DNA from: Lysobacteraceae bacterium
Lineage (GTDB): Bacteria > Pseudomonadota > Gammaproteobacteria > Xanthomonadales > Xanthomonadaceae
NCBI GenBank assembly: GCA_026005075.1
Contig: BPKJ01000001.1
Span: 620,001-684,000, forward strand
Reading direction: 5' to 3'
DNA length: 64,000 nucleotides
Part shown: piece after piece, positions 9,811-21,495 of the stretch
Numbering within the stretch: the stretch's first letter is position 1
Layout: the number at the start of each line of letters is the position of its first letter
Made by a program: the position numbers and the translations under genes
The notes under the pieces: generated by a model
Seen by the model: only the letters and a program-made list of their open reading frames with translations
The model's database searches: none
What the model was told of the DNA's origin: nothing

Positions 9811-10275
9811 GTGGCCGCGATCCTGGTCCTCAACGGACCCAACCTCAACCTGCTCGGCGAGCGCGAGCCCGAGATCTACGGGCGCACCCGTCTTGCCGAC
9901 ATCGAGCGCGAACTCGAAGCCACGGCGGCGGCAGCCGGGTACACGCTGGCCACCCTGCAGAGCAATGCCGAGCACGTGCTGATCGAGCGCATCCACGCCG
10001 CCCGTGCCGACGGCACGGCCTTCATCCTGATCAATCCCGCGGCCTTCACCCACACCAGCCTCGCCCTGCGCGACGCTCTTGCCGCGGTGCGGATTCCCTT
10101 CATCGAGCTGCACCTGTCCAATCCGCACGCCCGCGAGCCGTTCCGGGCGCACTCTTACCTTGCCGACCTCGCCGTGGGGGTGATCGCGGGATTCGGCGCC
10201 GACAGCTACCAGCTCGCCCTGCAGGCGGCCCTGCGCCACCTCGGACGAGCGGCGAACGGGCCCCGCTCCGCCTGA
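9811..10275 (+). CDS. aroQ: 3-dehydroquinate dehydratase, type II
   Basis: [71 protein letters not shown] start. Confidence 0.95.
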   Translation: MAAILVLNGPNLNLLGEREPEIYGRTRLADIERELEATAAAAGYTLATLQSNAEHVLIERIHAARADGTAFILINPAAFTHTSLALRDALAAVRIPFIELHLSNPHAREPFRAHSYLADLAVGVIAGFGADSYQLALQAALRHLGRAANGPRSA

Positions 10276-10316
10276 GTCCGATCCCCCTGCCCAGACCCAA
10301 GACCCGAGAGAAGACC

Positions 10317-10802
10317 ATGGACCTGCGCAAGATCAAGAAGCTCATCGATTTGCTGGAAGACTCCAACCTGACCGAGATCGAGATCCGCGAGGGCGAGGAG
10401 TCGGTCCGGCTCTCGCGCGCCGCCAACCCCGCAGCCCCCCTCCCGGCCACCACGGTGGCGATCCCGGCGCCGGCCCTCCAGCAGCCGGAGGCCCCGCCCA
10501 AGGGCATGGCATCCCCCACCGAAGCGGCCACCGGGGGGCGCACACCGCCTGCTCCCAAACTGCCGGAAGGCCACGTGGTGCGCTCGCCCATGGTCGGAAC
10601 CTTCTACGCCTCGCCCAGCCCCGACGCGCCGCCGTTCGTCAAGCTGGGCCAGACGGTCAAGGCCGGCGAGACCCTCGGCATCATCGAGGCGATGAAGATG
10701 TTCAACCCGATCGAGGCGGACGTCTCCGGCACGATCACCGCGATCCTGGTCGAGACCGGCCAGCCGGTGGAATTCGACGAGCCGCTGTTCGTGATCGGCT
10801 GA
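10317..10802 (+). CDS. accB: Acetyl-CoA carboxylase biotin carboxyl carrier protein
   Basis: Biotinylation motif [14 protein letters not shown]; precedes accC. Confidence 0.96.
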   Translation: MDLRKIKKLIDLLEDSNLTEIEIREGEESVRLSRAANPAAPLPATTVAIPAPALQQPEAPPKGMASPTEAATGGRTPPAPKLPEGHVVRSPMVGTFYASPSPDAPPFVKLGQTVKAGETLGIIEAMKMFNPIEADVSGTITAILVETGQPVEFDEPLFVIG

Positions 10803-10809
10803 GGCGACC

Positions 10810-12183
10810 ATGGCCATGCTCGACAAGGTGGTGATCGCCAACCGCGGCGAGATCGCGCTGCGCATCCTGCGCGCCTGCCATGCCCTGGGCATCCGCACGG
10901 TGGCCGTGCACAGCACGGTGGACCGCAACCTGAAGCACGTGGCGATGGCCGACGAGTCGGTGTGCATCGGGCCCGCGCCTTCGGCACGCAGCTACCTCGA
11001 CATCCCGGCCATCATCGCCGCGGCCGAGGTGACCGACGCCCAGGCCATCCACCCCGGCTACGGCTTCCTCTCCGAGAACGCCGACTTCGCCGAGCGTGTG
11101 GAGCGTTCCGGCTTCATCTTCATCGGCCCGCGCCCGGAGACCATCCGCCTCATGGGCGACAAGGTCGAGGCGATCCGGGCGATGCGGGAGGCCGGCGTGC
11201 CCTGCGTCCCCGGCTCCGGCGGACCGCTCGGCGACGACCCCGCCGAGAACGCGCGGATCGCGCGCGAGATCGGCTACCCGGTGATCATCAAGGCCGCAGG
11301 CGGTGGCGGCGGGCGCGGCATGCGGGTGGTCCACAGCGAGGGTGCGCTGCATGGCGCGATCCAGACCACCCGCTCCGAGGCCAAGGCCGCGTTCGGCAAC
11401 GAGCAGGTCTACATGGAGAAATTCCTGGAGAACCCGCGCCACGTGGAGATCCAGGTCCTCGCCGACGGCCAGGGGGGCGCCATCCACCTCGGCGAGCGCG
11501 ACTGCTCGATGCAACGCCGCCACCAGAAGGTGGTCGAGGAATCCCCGGCGCCGGGCCTCACCGAGGCGCAGCGCGAGGCGATCGGACGGGTCTGCGTCGA
11601 GGCCTGCCTCAGGATCGGTTACCGCGGCGCGGGCACCTTCGAGTTCCTGTTCGAGAACGGCCGCTTCTACTTCATCGAGATGAACACCCGCATCCAGGTC
11701 GAGCACCCGGTCACCGAGATGGTCACCGGCATCGACCTCGTGCGTGAGCAGCTGCGCATCGCGGCGGGCGAGAAACTCTCGATCCGGCAGGAGGACGTGG
11801 TCCTGCGCGGCCATGCCATCGAATGCCGGATCAACGCCGAAGACCCCGAGAGCTTCCTGCCCTGCCCCGGCCTCATCAAGCACTTCCATGCCCCGGGCGG
11901 CCCCGGCGTGCGGGTGGACTCGCACATCTACGAGGGCTACACCGTCCCGCCGCACTACGACTCGATGATCGGCAAGCTGATCGTGCACGGCGCCGACCGC
12001 GCCGAGGCGATCGCCCGCATGCGTGTGGCGCTGTCCGAGATGGTGGTGGACGGGATCAAGACCAACATCCCGCTGCAGCAGCGGATCATGGCCGACCTCG
12101 GCTTCCAGCAGGGCGGCATGAACATCCACTACCTCGAGAAGCGCCTGAAGGAGCAGAAGGAGCGCGCCATCGACCTTGGCTGA
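10810..12183 (+). CDS. accC: Acetyl-CoA carboxylase biotin carboxylase subunit
   Basis: [57 protein letters not shown]. Confidence 0.97.
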   Translation: MAMLDKVVIANRGEIALRILRACHALGIRTVAVHSTVDRNLKHVAMADESVCIGPAPSARSYLDIPAIIAAAEVTDAQAIHPGYGFLSENADFAERVERSGFIFIGPRPETIRLMGDKVEAIRAMREAGVPCVPGSGGPLGDDPAENARIAREIGYPVIIKAAGGGGGRGMRVVHSEGALHGAIQTTRSEAKAAFGNEQVYMEKFLENPRHVEIQVLADGQGGAIHLGERDCSMQRRHQKVVEESPAPGLTEAQREAIGRVCVEACLRIGYRGAGTFEFLFENGRFYFIEMNTRIQVEHPVTEMVTGIDLVREQLRIAAGEKLSIRQEDVVLRGHAIECRINAEDPESFLPCPGLIKHFHAPGGPGVRVDSHIYEGYTVPPHYDSMIGKLIVHGADRAEAIARMRVALSEMVVDGIKTNIPLQQRIMADLGFQQGGMNIHYLEKRLKEQKERAIDLG

Positions 12184-12217
12184 ACGCGGACCGCCCGCGC
12201 CGCACACCGCACGCCGC

Positions 12218-13135
12218 ATGCCCCACCTCGAACTGACCCTGCGCTGCCGCAAGCACGACCAGCCCCGCTACGAGGCGGCGCTGGAGGACGTGGGTGCGCT
12301 GGCCATCACCCTTCTCGACGCCCAGGCCGAGACCGGGGCCGAGCAGCCCATCCTCGAACCCGGTGTCGGCGAGACGCCGTTGTGGGAGGAGATCACGCTG
12401 GCCGCGCTGTTTCCCCACGATGCCGACGGCGCGCGGGTGCTCGCCGCGCTCGAGGCCTTCGACGACGGACTCGATCTCGCCGGCGCGCAGTGGCGGGAAG
12501 TCGAGGATCGCGACTGGGAGCGCGCATGGCTCGACCAGTACCGGCCGATGCGCTTCGGCAGGCGCCTGTGGGTCAGCCCCTGGAACATGGACCCGGAGGA
12601 CGCCGACCCGGCCTCGGTGGTGGTCAGGCTCGATCCCGGTCTGGCCTTCGGCAGCGGCACCCATCCGACCACGGCGCTGTGCCTTGCATGGCTGGAGGCC
12701 CAGGCGCTGGAGGGCCTCGACCTGCTCGACTTCGGCTGCGGCTCCGGGGTGCTGGCGATCGCGGCCCTCAAGCTCGGCGCGGCGCACGCCGACGGCATCG
12801 ACAACGATCCGCAGGCGCTCGCGGCCAGCCGCGACAACGCCGTGCGCAACGGCGTGGCGGACCGGCTGGGCCTGTATGCGCCGGAAGAGGCCCCGCCACG
12901 GCGCTACCCGCGGGTGGTGGCCAACATCCTCGCCGGCACGCTCGAGCAGCTGGCCGAATGGATCGCCGGCTTCTGTGCGCCGGGCGGCCTGCTGGCCATG
13001 TCCGGCATCCTGCACGGCCAGCACGAGGCGGTGATCGAGCGCTACGCGCCCTGGTTCACCGACTTCGTCCTCGCGCAAAGCGAGGACTGGGTGCGCATCG
13101 ACGCCCGCAGGCGGGCGGAGCCCGATCCCCGCTAG
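12218..13135 (+). CDS. prmA: Ribosomal protein L11 methyltransferase
   Basis: DPGLAFGSGTHPTTALCLAWL, DFGCGSGVLAIAALKLGA; downstream of accC. Confidence 0.94.
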   Translation: MPHLELTLRCRKHDQPRYEAALEDVGALAITLLDAQAETGAEQPILEPGVGETPLWEEITLAALFPHDADGARVLAALEAFDDGLDLAGAQWREVEDRDWERAWLDQYRPMRFGRRLWVSPWNMDPEDADPASVVVRLDPGLAFGSGTHPTTALCLAWLEAQALEGLDLLDFGCGSGVLAIAALKLGAAHADGIDNDPQALAASRDNAVRNGVADRLGLYAPEEAPPRRYPRVVANILAGTLEQLAEWIAGFCAPGGLLAMSGILHGQHEAVIERYAPWFTDFVLAQSEDWVRIDARRRAEPDPR

Positions 13136-13144
13136 ACTGGGCCC

Positions 13145-13873
13145 ATGCTGACCCAGTGCCCGCACTGTGCCACCGTCTACCCGGTCGAGGCGGAACAGCT
13201 CCTGCCCTCGGCGGGACGGGTGCGGTGCGGCGTCTGCGGCAGGGAGTTCGACGCCCTCGAACGGCTGCGCCAGGAGACCTCCGGCGCCGAGACCCCCCGT
13301 CTCGATCCGCAGCCGGGCACGGACCAGGGCGACCTGTTCGCCCCGCGGCCCGCCGCCGCGCCGGCGGCCGAGGCGGAGGTGCCGAGCTTCGCCCAGCGCC
13401 GAGGCCTTGCGCTCGGCACCGAGGGCCTGTGGTGGCTGGCCGCCGTCGTCCTGGCCTTGCTCCTGTGCCTGCAGATCGGTCTTGCCGAACGCCACCGGCT
13501 GGCGCTCGACCCCGCGCTTCGCGGCGGCTACGAGCTCGTGTGCGGGTGGCTGGGCTGCAGCCTGCCGCCGTGGCGCGAGCCACGGGCGTGGCAGATGCTC
13601 AGCCGCGAGATCGGCCCCCATCCGAGCGAAGCCGACGGCCTGCTCGTCACCGCGACCCTGCGCAACGGCGCGCGCTGGGCCCAGCCCCTGCCATGGGTCG
13701 AGCTGAGCCTTGCCGACCTCGACGGCAAGGTCGTGGCGCGCCGCCGCTTTGCGCCGGCCGAATACCACCACGGCGAGGATTCCGTCCTCCTTCCCGGCCA
13801 GACCACCAGCCTGCAGCTCGAGATCGTCGACCCGGGCAGCCAGGCCATGGCCTTCGAGTTCGAGTTCTTGTGA
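13145..13873 (+). CDS. Zinc-ribbon, DUF3426-type membrane protein
   Basis: N-terminal MLTQCPHCATVYPV...VRCGVCGREFDAL, then a TM helix; between prmA and fis. Confidence 0.85.
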   Translation: MLTQCPHCATVYPVEAEQLLPSAGRVRCGVCGREFDALERLRQETSGAETPRLDPQPGTDQGDLFAPRPAAAPAAEAEVPSFAQRRGLALGTEGLWWLAAVVLALLLCLQIGLAERHRLALDPALRGGYELVCGWLGCSLPPWREPRAWQMLSREIGPHPSEADGLLVTATLRNGARWAQPLPWVELSLADLDGKVVARRRFAPAEYHHGEDSVLLPGQTTSLQLEIVDPGSQAMAFEFEFL

Positions 13874-13969
13874 GTGCCGCTCATCGGGAGTTCCCCTAGT
13901 CCGACTCGCCATGCCGCGGCGCGAGGTCTACACTGGCCCGCCCCGAACCTCGCCCAACGCAAAGGCTCC

Positions 13970-14224
13970 ATGTCCTCCGATCCCGTGTCCGCTGCCGGCT
14001 CACCGCTCCGCGAGCACGTCGCCCGGGCCGTCCGCCGCTACCTCGCCGACCTTGGCGACACGGTCACCGGCGACCTCCATGCCTTCTTCCTGCGCGAGCT
14101 GGAAGAGCCGCTGTTCCGCGAGGTGATGGCCCACTTCGGCGGCAACCAGACGCGGGCGGCGGCGGCGCTGGGCATCAACCGGGCGACCCTGCGCAAGCGC
14201 CTGCGCGACCTCGGCCTGAACTGA
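13970..14224 (+). CDS. fis: Fis-family DNA-binding protein
   Basis: C-terminal helix-turn-helix [28 protein letters not shown]. Confidence 0.92.
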   Translation: MSSDPVSAAGSPLREHVARAVRRYLADLGDTVTGDLHAFFLRELEEPLFREVMAHFGGNQTRAAAALGINRATLRKRLRDLGLN

Positions 14225-14270
14225 GCGGCAGGCGGCTATAATCCGCGGCCCGCCGAACCGGAGCCCGCGC

Positions 14271-15845
14271 ATGACCGCCGACCGCCAGCCGATCCGCCGC
14301 GCCCTTCTCTCGGTGTCGGACAAGCAGGGGCTGATCGAGCTGGCCCGTGCGCTGGCCGGGGCCGGCATCGAGCTGCTCTCGACCGGGGGCACCGCCCGCG
14401 CCCTGCGCGAGGCGGGGCTGACGGTCACCGACGTCAGCGAACGGACCGGCTTTCCCGAAATCATGGACGGTCGGATCAAGACCCTGCATCCCAGGGTGCA
14501 CGGTGGCCTGCTCGGCCGCGAGGCGGTCGACGCCGAGGTCATGCGGGCGCACGACATCCTCCCCATCGACCTTCTGGTCGTGAACCTCTACCCCTTTGCC
14601 GCCACCGTGGCCCGCGAAGGCTGCCGCTACGAAGAGGCCATCGAGAACATCGACATCGGTGGCCCGGCGATGCTGCGGGCAGCGGCCAAGAACCACGAGC
14701 GGGTGGCGGTGCTGGTGGATCCGGGCGACTACCCGGCGCTGATCGAGGCCCTCGCCGCGGGTGGCACCACCGCCGCGCAGCGCCGCCGGCTGGCGGCCAA
14801 GGCCTTCGCCCATACCGCCCGCTACGACGGCCAGATCGCGATGTGGCTCTCGCCGCGCGCGGAGGATCCCGAGCGCCCCGGGGACTGGCCGGAGAGCTTC
14901 CACGCCAGCCTTGCCCTGCGTTCGGTGCTCCGCTACGGCGAGAATCCGCACCAGCGCGGGGCGCTCTACGTCGAGTCCGGCCCGCTGCAGGGCACGGTGG
15001 CCGGGGCACGCTTCCTGCAGGGCAAGGAGCTGTCCTACAACAACCTCGCCGACGCCGATGCGGCGCTGGCCTGCGTGCGGGCCTTCGCCGCCCCGGCCTG
15101 CGTGATCGTCAAGCATGCCAACCCCTGCGGGGTCGCCGTGGCCGAGGACATCGGCCAGGCCTACCGGCGCGCCTTCGCCACCGACCCCACCTCCGCGTTC
15201 GGCGGGATCATCGCCTTCAACCGGCCGCTGGATGCGGCGACCGCCGAGGCGATCCTCGAGCGGCAGTTCGTCGAGGTGATCCTCGCCCCCACGGTCGAGC
15301 CCGGGTCGCTGGCGGTGCTGGCGCGCAAGCCCAAGGTGCGTGTCCTCGCGACCGGCCCGCTCGACCCGCGCAGCCCGGCCGGACTCCATCTGCAGCGCAT
15401 CGAGGGCGGACTGCTGGTCCAGGACCGTGACCACGACGCGCTTGGCGAGGACGCGCTGCGCGTGGTGACCCGCCGCGCCCCCAGCGCCACGCAGCTCCGC
15501 GACCTGCTATTTGCGTGGAAGGTGGCCATGCACGTCAAGTCGAACGCCATCGTCTACGCGCGCGACGGCCAGACCGTCGGCATCGGGGCCGGCCAGATGA
15601 GCCGGGTGGTGAGCGCGAAGATCGCCGGCCTCAAGGCGGCCGAGGCCGGCCTCGCGGTGGCCGGCGCGGTGCTGGCCTCGGATGCCTTCTTCCCGTTCCG
15701 CGACGGCATCGACGCGGCGGCCGAAGCGGGCATCGCCGCGGTCATCCAGCCGGGCGGCTCGATGCGCGATGCCGAGGTGATCGCCGCGGCCGACGAGCAC
15801 GGCATGGCCATGGTCTTTACCGGCGTCCGCCACTTCCGCCACTGA
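14271..15845 (+). CDS. purH: Bifunctional AICAR transformylase/IMP cyclohydrolase
   Basis: [59 protein letters not shown]. Confidence 0.97.
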   Translation: MTADRQPIRRALLSVSDKQGLIELARALAGAGIELLSTGGTARALREAGLTVTDVSERTGFPEIMDGRIKTLHPRVHGGLLGREAVDAEVMRAHDILPIDLLVVNLYPFAATVAREGCRYEEAIENIDIGGPAMLRAAAKNHERVAVLVDPGDYPALIEALAAGGTTAAQRRRLAAKAFAHTARYDGQIAMWLSPRAEDPERPGDWPESFHASLALRSVLRYGENPHQRGALYVESGPLQGTVAGARFLQGKELSYNNLADADAALACVRAFAAPACVIVKHANPCGVAVAEDIGQAYRRAFATDPTSAFGGIIAFNRPLDAATAEAILERQFVEVILAPTVEPGSLAVLARKPKVRVLATGPLDPRSPAGLHLQRIEGGLLVQDRDHDALGEDALRVVTRRAPSATQLRDLLFAWKVAMHVKSNAIVYARDGQTVGIGAGQMSRVVSAKIAGLKAAEAGLAVAGAVLASDAFFPFRDGIDAAAEAGIAAVIQPGGSMRDAEVIAAADEHGMAMVFTGVRHFRH

Positions 15846-15868
15846 GGCCGCGTCCACCCCGCCTTCAT

Positions 15869-17193
<1,325 letters not shown>

Positions 17194-17197
<4 letters not shown>

Positions 17198-17334
17198 TTC
17201 TTCTTCGCCGAGCTCGCCGCGCGCTCCAGCGCCTCGCCCGCCTTCTGGATGTCCTTGCCTGCACCCTGCAGGGTGTTGCAGCCGGCCAGCAGGACCGTGC
17301 ACAGCAGCGCAAGCCACAGCCTTCCGATTCTCAT
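17194..17334 (-). CDS. Entericidin-type small lipoprotein
   Basis: 46 aa; lipobox LLAGC then NTLQGAGKDIQKAGEALERAA. Confidence 0.82.
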
Positions 17335-17384
17335 GCCTTCGCTCCGTCGGGTGGATGGGCGGGCCTTGCGGGACCGGGCCCGCG

Positions 17385-18299
17385 CTAGGCCCGCATCAGG
17401 GTGGATTTGCCGAACAGGCTCTCGACCAGGTCCACCGCCAGCAGGGCGGTCTGGTTGCGCTGGTCGAAGGCCGGGTTGAGCTCGACGATGTCCAGCGAGC
17501 CCAGCCGGCCGGTGTCGCAGATCATCTCCATGACCAGCTGCGCCTCGCGGTAGGTCGGACCACCCTTGACCGTGGTGCCGACACCGGGGGCGATCGACGG
17601 ATCGAGAAAATCGACGTCGAAGCTGACGTGGAGGTGGGTGTCGGCATCCAGCCCGGCCAGCGCCTCCTCCATCGCGCGCCGCATTCCGTTCTCGTCGATG
17701 TAGCGCATGTCGTAGATGTCGAGCCCGACGTCGTGGACCAGCCGGCGCTCGCCCTCGTCGACCGAGCGGATGCCGATCTGGCGGACCTGCGCAGGATCCA
17801 GCACCGGCGTGCGGTCGCCGATCCCGACCAGCTCGGCCGGGCCGATGCCGCACAGGCAGGCCACCGGCATGCCGTGGAGGTTGCCGGTCGGCGTGATCGC
17901 GCTGGTGTTGAAGTCGGCATGCGCATCCAGCCACAGGACGCGCAGCTTGCGGCCGGCACGGCGGACGTGCGCCGCCACCGCCGCGATCGAGCCGATGGCG
18001 AGGCAGTGATCGCCGCCGAGCACGATCGGCAGGCGCCCCTGATCGAGTTCGCCGGCGACCGCATCGCGCAGGGCCAGGTTCCAGGCCACCACCTCGCGGA
18101 GGTGGCGGTAGCCGCCGGTGGGAGGCAGCCAGGGATTGTGCGGGCCGGACAGGTTGCCGCGGTCCACCACGTCCACCCCGCGGGCGGCCAGCGCCTCGCC
18201 CAGCCCCGCCACGCGCAGGGCCTCGGGCCCCATCGACGCGCCACGGTGGCCGGCGCCGATGTCGGTCGGCACGCCAATCAGCGAAACCGCTCTCAACAT
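17385..18299 (-). CDS. rocF: Arginase (ureohydrolase family)
   Basis: GGDHCLAIGSIAAV, LWLDAHADFNT, HVSFDVDFLDPSIAPGVGTTVKGG, LDIVELNPAFD. Confidence 0.92.
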   Translation of the reverse strand: MLRAVSLIGVPTDIGAGHRGASMGPEALRVAGLGEALAARGVDVVDRGNLSGPHNPWLPPTGGYRHLREVVAWNLALRDAVAGELDQGRLPIVLGGDHCLAIGSIAAVAAHVRRAGRKLRVLWLDAHADFNTSAITPTGNLHGMPVACLCGIGPAELVGIGDRTPVLDPAQVRQIGIRSVDEGERRLVHDVGLDIYDMRYIDENGMRRAMEEALAGLDADTHLHVSFDVDFLDPSIAPGVGTTVKGGPTYREAQLVMEMICDTGRLGSLDIVELNPAFDQRNQTALLAVDLVESLFGKSTLMRA

Positions 18300-18346
18300 G
18301 CTTGCACTCCAAGGGACGGGATCGCGGCGGGGCCGCGACCGTGGTC

Positions 18347-18422
18347 TGGTGCCGGCAGTCCGGATCGAACGGACGACCTACCGCTTACAAGGCGGTTGCT
18401 CTACCTGCTGAGCTATGCCGGC
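18347..18422 (-). tRNA. tRNA-Thr, anticodon TGT, CCA encoded
   Basis: Reverse complement GCCGGCATAGCTCAGCAGGTAGAGCAACCGCCTTGTAAGCGGTAGGTCGTCCGTTCGATCCGGACTGCCGGCACCA folds as a 76-nt cloverleaf. Confidence 0.96.
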
Positions 18423-18459
18423 GACGGGACAGGCATTGTAGGCCGTCCGCGGGCCCCGT

Positions 18460-19155
18460 TCACCCCGCCGCGGGGGAAGGGGCCTGACAGGGAATCTCCC
18501 TGGCGCCGATGTCGCGATGGCGGCCCAGCAGGCTGCGCCATTCGGTGCCACGGTCGATGTCGATGTCCAGCCAGTACTGCGGCAACTCGTCGTTGCGGGG
18601 CTGGAGCTGGGCATCGAAGCCGAGCGCGCGCACCTGCTGCAGGCGGGCCCGGGCGTTGGCCTCGTCGCGGAAAAGGCCCAGCGAGATGCTGTCGCGCTCG
18701 TCGCCGGCCGTGACCACGTAGTAGTCGGACAGGCCGCGTGCCGACAGCTGGCGGGCGACCTCGAGCGCCTTCTCGCGGCTGCCCTGCGAGGGAAGGAAGA
18801 CCCGGTAGCCGCGACGGATCACCTCGCGGGCCTCGCGGAACTGGATGCGGTTGACCACCGGGGTCAGCGCATCCAGCGCCCGGCGCAGGTCGACCTGGGT
18901 CACCCAGGGGCCGAGTTCGAGGCAGATGCGCTGCCCGGGATCCGCCAGCGGCTGCGGCGGACCGACCGCCTCGGCCTCGGCCGGCGGCGCATCCTCGGCC
19001 ATGGCGCGTTCGGAGAGCAACTGCAGTCCCGGCACCCCGGGATCGAGCGGCTCCGGCGCGACCGACGGCGGAGGCTGGCGCAACCACCACCACACCCCGA
19101 CACCGAGATTCATCACCAGCAGGACGAGGACGAGGATCCGCGCAAGCATCGGCAT
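18460..19155 (-). CDS. SPOR-domain-like membrane-anchored protein
   Basis: N-terminal TM anchor; RVFLPSQGSREKALEVARQLSARGLSDYYVV...ISLGLFRDEANARARLQQVRALGFDA is SPOR-like. Confidence 0.78.
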   Translation of the reverse strand: MPMLARILVLVLLVMNLGVGVWWWLRQPPPSVAPEPLDPGVPGLQLLSERAMAEDAPPAEAEAVGPPQPLADPGQRICLELGPWVTQVDLRRALDALTPVVNRIQFREAREVIRRGYRVFLPSQGSREKALEVARQLSARGLSDYYVVTAGDERDSISLGLFRDEANARARLQQVRALGFDAQLQPRNDELPQYWLDIDIDRGTEWRSLLGRHRDIGAREIPCQAPSPAAG

Positions 19156-19198
19156 GTACCAGACGGGGGGCTGCAGTGTAGCCGGCCGCGAGCAGGCC

Positions 19199-19948
19199 TC
19201 AAGCGACCGCCTCGGCGAGGTCGGCCAGTCCCTGCAGCACGGCATGCTCGAGCCGTTCGGCCGGCTCGGCCAGCAGGGCCTGCAGCGCCGCCGCGCCGCC
19301 GCCGGTGAGCACCAGCCGTAGCGAGCCCCCGGTCGCGGCCGCGGCCTGCGCCTGCACGAGGCCGATCAGGCCCACGGCGGACAGCCATGCCCCGGAATGC
19401 AGCGCGCTGGCCGTGTCCCGCGCCAGCGCGGTGACCGGCCCGGTTGCCGGCGGCAGGTGCGGCGCGCGCGCGCGCAGCGCCTCCAGGGCCCGCTCCGGCG
19501 CCGGCGCAATCACCCCGCCAAGATGCCGACCTTGCGCATCGACGGCATCCACGGTCAGCGCGGAACCGCAGGCCGCCAGCACGAAGGGACCCTGCAGCCG
19601 GCGCCGCACCGCGCGCATCGCCAGCCAGCGGTCGACGCCCAGACGGGTGGGATCGGCGTAGGCGAGTTCGAGGCAGGCATCGCTGGTGGGCGGCCCGACC
19701 CGGTGCACGGCAAGACCGTGGCGACGCAAAAGCCCGGCCAGGCGACGCGTGCGCCCGGGCCGGGTGACGCTGGCGATCCAGGCGCGCGCCCCGCCCGTCG
19801 CCGCCTCGGCGACCCATGCCTCCAGCCGCGCCCAGACCTCGGTCTCGGCATAGGCGAAGGCCTGCACCGGCCCCAGCCCCTGGGCCGTCCGCCGTGCTGC
19901 CTTGGCGCGTGTGTTGCCAAGGTCGAAGAGCAGGTCCCTGCATTCCAT
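19199..19948 (-). CDS. coaX: Type III pantothenate kinase
   Basis: LLFDLGNTRAKAA, DRWLAMRAVRR, GSALTVDAVDAQGRHLGGVIAPAPE; downstream of birA. Confidence 0.88.
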   Translation of the reverse strand: MECRDLLFDLGNTRAKAARRTAQGLGPVQAFAYAETEVWARLEAWVAEAATGGARAWIASVTRPGRTRRLAGLLRRHGLAVHRVGPPTSDACLELAYADPTRLGVDRWLAMRAVRRRLQGPFVLAACGSALTVDAVDAQGRHLGGVIAPAPERALEALRARAPHLPPATGPVTALARDTASALHSGAWLSAVGLIGLVQAQAAAATGGSLRLVLTGGGAAALQALLAEPAERLEHAVLQGLADLAEAVA

Positions 19949-20075
19949 CCTCGTCGTGGCTCCCTGCCGCAGCCCCTCGTTCGGGGGCCTCATCCAAGCC
20001 TAGCCCTTCCAGGCCCCGCACGGCCCCTGCCTGCTGCCGGCCAATGCCCCGGCCGGCCGCTGGACGCCCGGGCAT

Positions 20076-20816
20076 TCACCGGCTGCATGCCGGGCGCAGG
20101 ACCGGCTCCCCCGCGGATACCGTGAAGACGCCCGCGGCGTCGGCAAGGCGTAGGCTGCCGTCTTCGGCCACACCGAGCACGGTGCCGCGACGCCCCGGCG
20201 CGCCGGCCAGCTCGACCTCCTTGCCACGCAGCAGGTCGAGCCTCTCCCACTCCGGCAGGAAGGGCGCAAAGCCCTCGGCGCAGAACCGCTCCAGCACCTC
20301 GTCCAGCTCCGGCAGCAACGCGGACAGCAGGGCCTCACGCTCGATCCCGAGGCCAAGGCGGTCGAGGTCGATCGCGGGCTGGCCGGGATCGAAACCCGCA
20401 GGCAGACGCAGGTTCAGGCCGATCCCGATCACCACCTCGGAACAGGAGGTGTCGGCCCGCGCGAACTCGATCAGGATCCCGCCGAGCTTGGCGCCCCGTG
20501 CCAGCAGGTCGTTGGGCCATTTCAGGCCGACCTCGGCGGCGCCGAGCCGGTGCAGGGTCCGGGCCACGCCGATCCCGACCGCGAGGCTCAGCCCGCCGAG
20601 CCGCCCCGGCGCGAGCGGCAGGCGGCGGAACAGCGACAGGCACAGGTGGCTGCCGGAGGCGAGCCAGCGCCGACCCTGCCGTCCGCGGCCGCGCAGCTGG
20701 TTGTCGACCACCAGCGCATGGCGGTCGGCCAGCGTCGCGGCGCGCCGCAGCAGCTCGCTGTTGCTCGAGTCGCAGACCTTCTGGCGCTCCAGCGTCCAGC
20801 CTCCCACGCGCTCCAC
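20076..20816 (-). CDS. birA: Biotin-[acetyl-CoA-carboxylase] ligase
   Basis: DSSNSELLRRA, DNQLRGRGRQGRRWLASGSHLCLSL, LKWPNDLLARGAKLGGILIE; GTG start. Confidence 0.92.
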   Translation of the reverse strand: MERVGGWTLERQKVCDSSNSELLRRAATLADRHALVVDNQLRGRGRQGRRWLASGSHLCLSLFRRLPLAPGRLGGLSLAVGIGVARTLHRLGAAEVGLKWPNDLLARGAKLGGILIEFARADTSCSEVVIGIGLNLRLPAGFDPGQPAIDLDRLGLGIEREALLSALLPELDEVLERFCAEGFAPFLPEWERLDLLRGKEVELAGAPGRRGTVLGVAEDGSLRLADAAGVFTVSAGEPVLRPACSR

Positions 20817-20823
20817 GGCGGCC

Positions 20824-21459
20824 TCAGCGACGGCCGCGGGCGAGCAGACGTGCGCGCTCGAAGCGGTGCTCGGTACCGGCACGCAGGCGCGCGAGGTTGC
20901 TGCGGTGGGTGAACAGCAGGAACGACGCCGCGAGCAGGGCGAAGGGCAGCGCTGCCTGCGGCACCGGCCACGGCGAGAGCAGCGCGAAGATCGGCAGGCT
21001 GAGCGCGCCGAGGACGGTGGAGAGGCCAACAAAGCCGGTCGCGCCCAGCGTCACCAGCCAGGTGCCGAGGAAGGGCAGCAGGGCCGCCGGCCAGACCGCG
21101 GCCAGGCCGCCGATCAGGGTGGCCGCGCCCTTGCCGCCACGGAAACCGTGGAACAGCGGCCAGACGTGGCCGGCTACCGCGGCGAGCACGCAGGCCGGGG
21201 CCAGCCAGGCCGGCCCCGCATCGCCGAGCGCGCGGGCAAGCAGGCCCGCCAGCACGCCCTTGCCGACGTCGATCAGCACCACGCCCAGCGCGAACCGCCA
21301 GCCACGGGTACGCAGGGCATTGGTGCCGCCGGCATTGCCGCTGCCCAGGGTGCGGATGTCCACCCCCTGCCAGCGGCCGAGCACCAGCGCCCCGGACACC
21401 GAGCCGAGCAGGTAGGCCAGCAGCAGGCAGAGGACGGCGGGCATGGCGGAGGACGGCAT
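20824..21459 (-). CDS. plsY: Acyl-phosphate:glycerol-3-phosphate acyltransferase PlsY
   Basis: LGSVSGALVLGRW, LGSGNAGGTNALRTRGW, GHVWPLFHGFRGGKGAAT, LLFTHRSNLARLRAGTEHRF. Confidence 0.94.
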   Translation of the reverse strand: MPSSAMPAVLCLLLAYLLGSVSGALVLGRWQGVDIRTLGSGNAGGTNALRTRGWRFALGVVLIDVGKGVLAGLLARALGDAGPAWLAPACVLAAVAGHVWPLFHGFRGGKGAATLIGGLAAVWPAALLPFLGTWLVTLGATGFVGLSTVLGALSLPIFALLSPWPVPQAALPFALLAASFLLFTHRSNLARLRAGTEHRFERARLLARGRR

Positions 21460-21495
21460 CGCGGCAGCGCGCGCAGTCTAACCGCGTACGCGCCC

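Noticed and set aside
18300-18430. tRNA-Thr as an integration site for a genomic island
   Set aside because: No integrase or visible duplicated tRNA 3' end nearby; flanked by ordinary SPOR and arginase genes.
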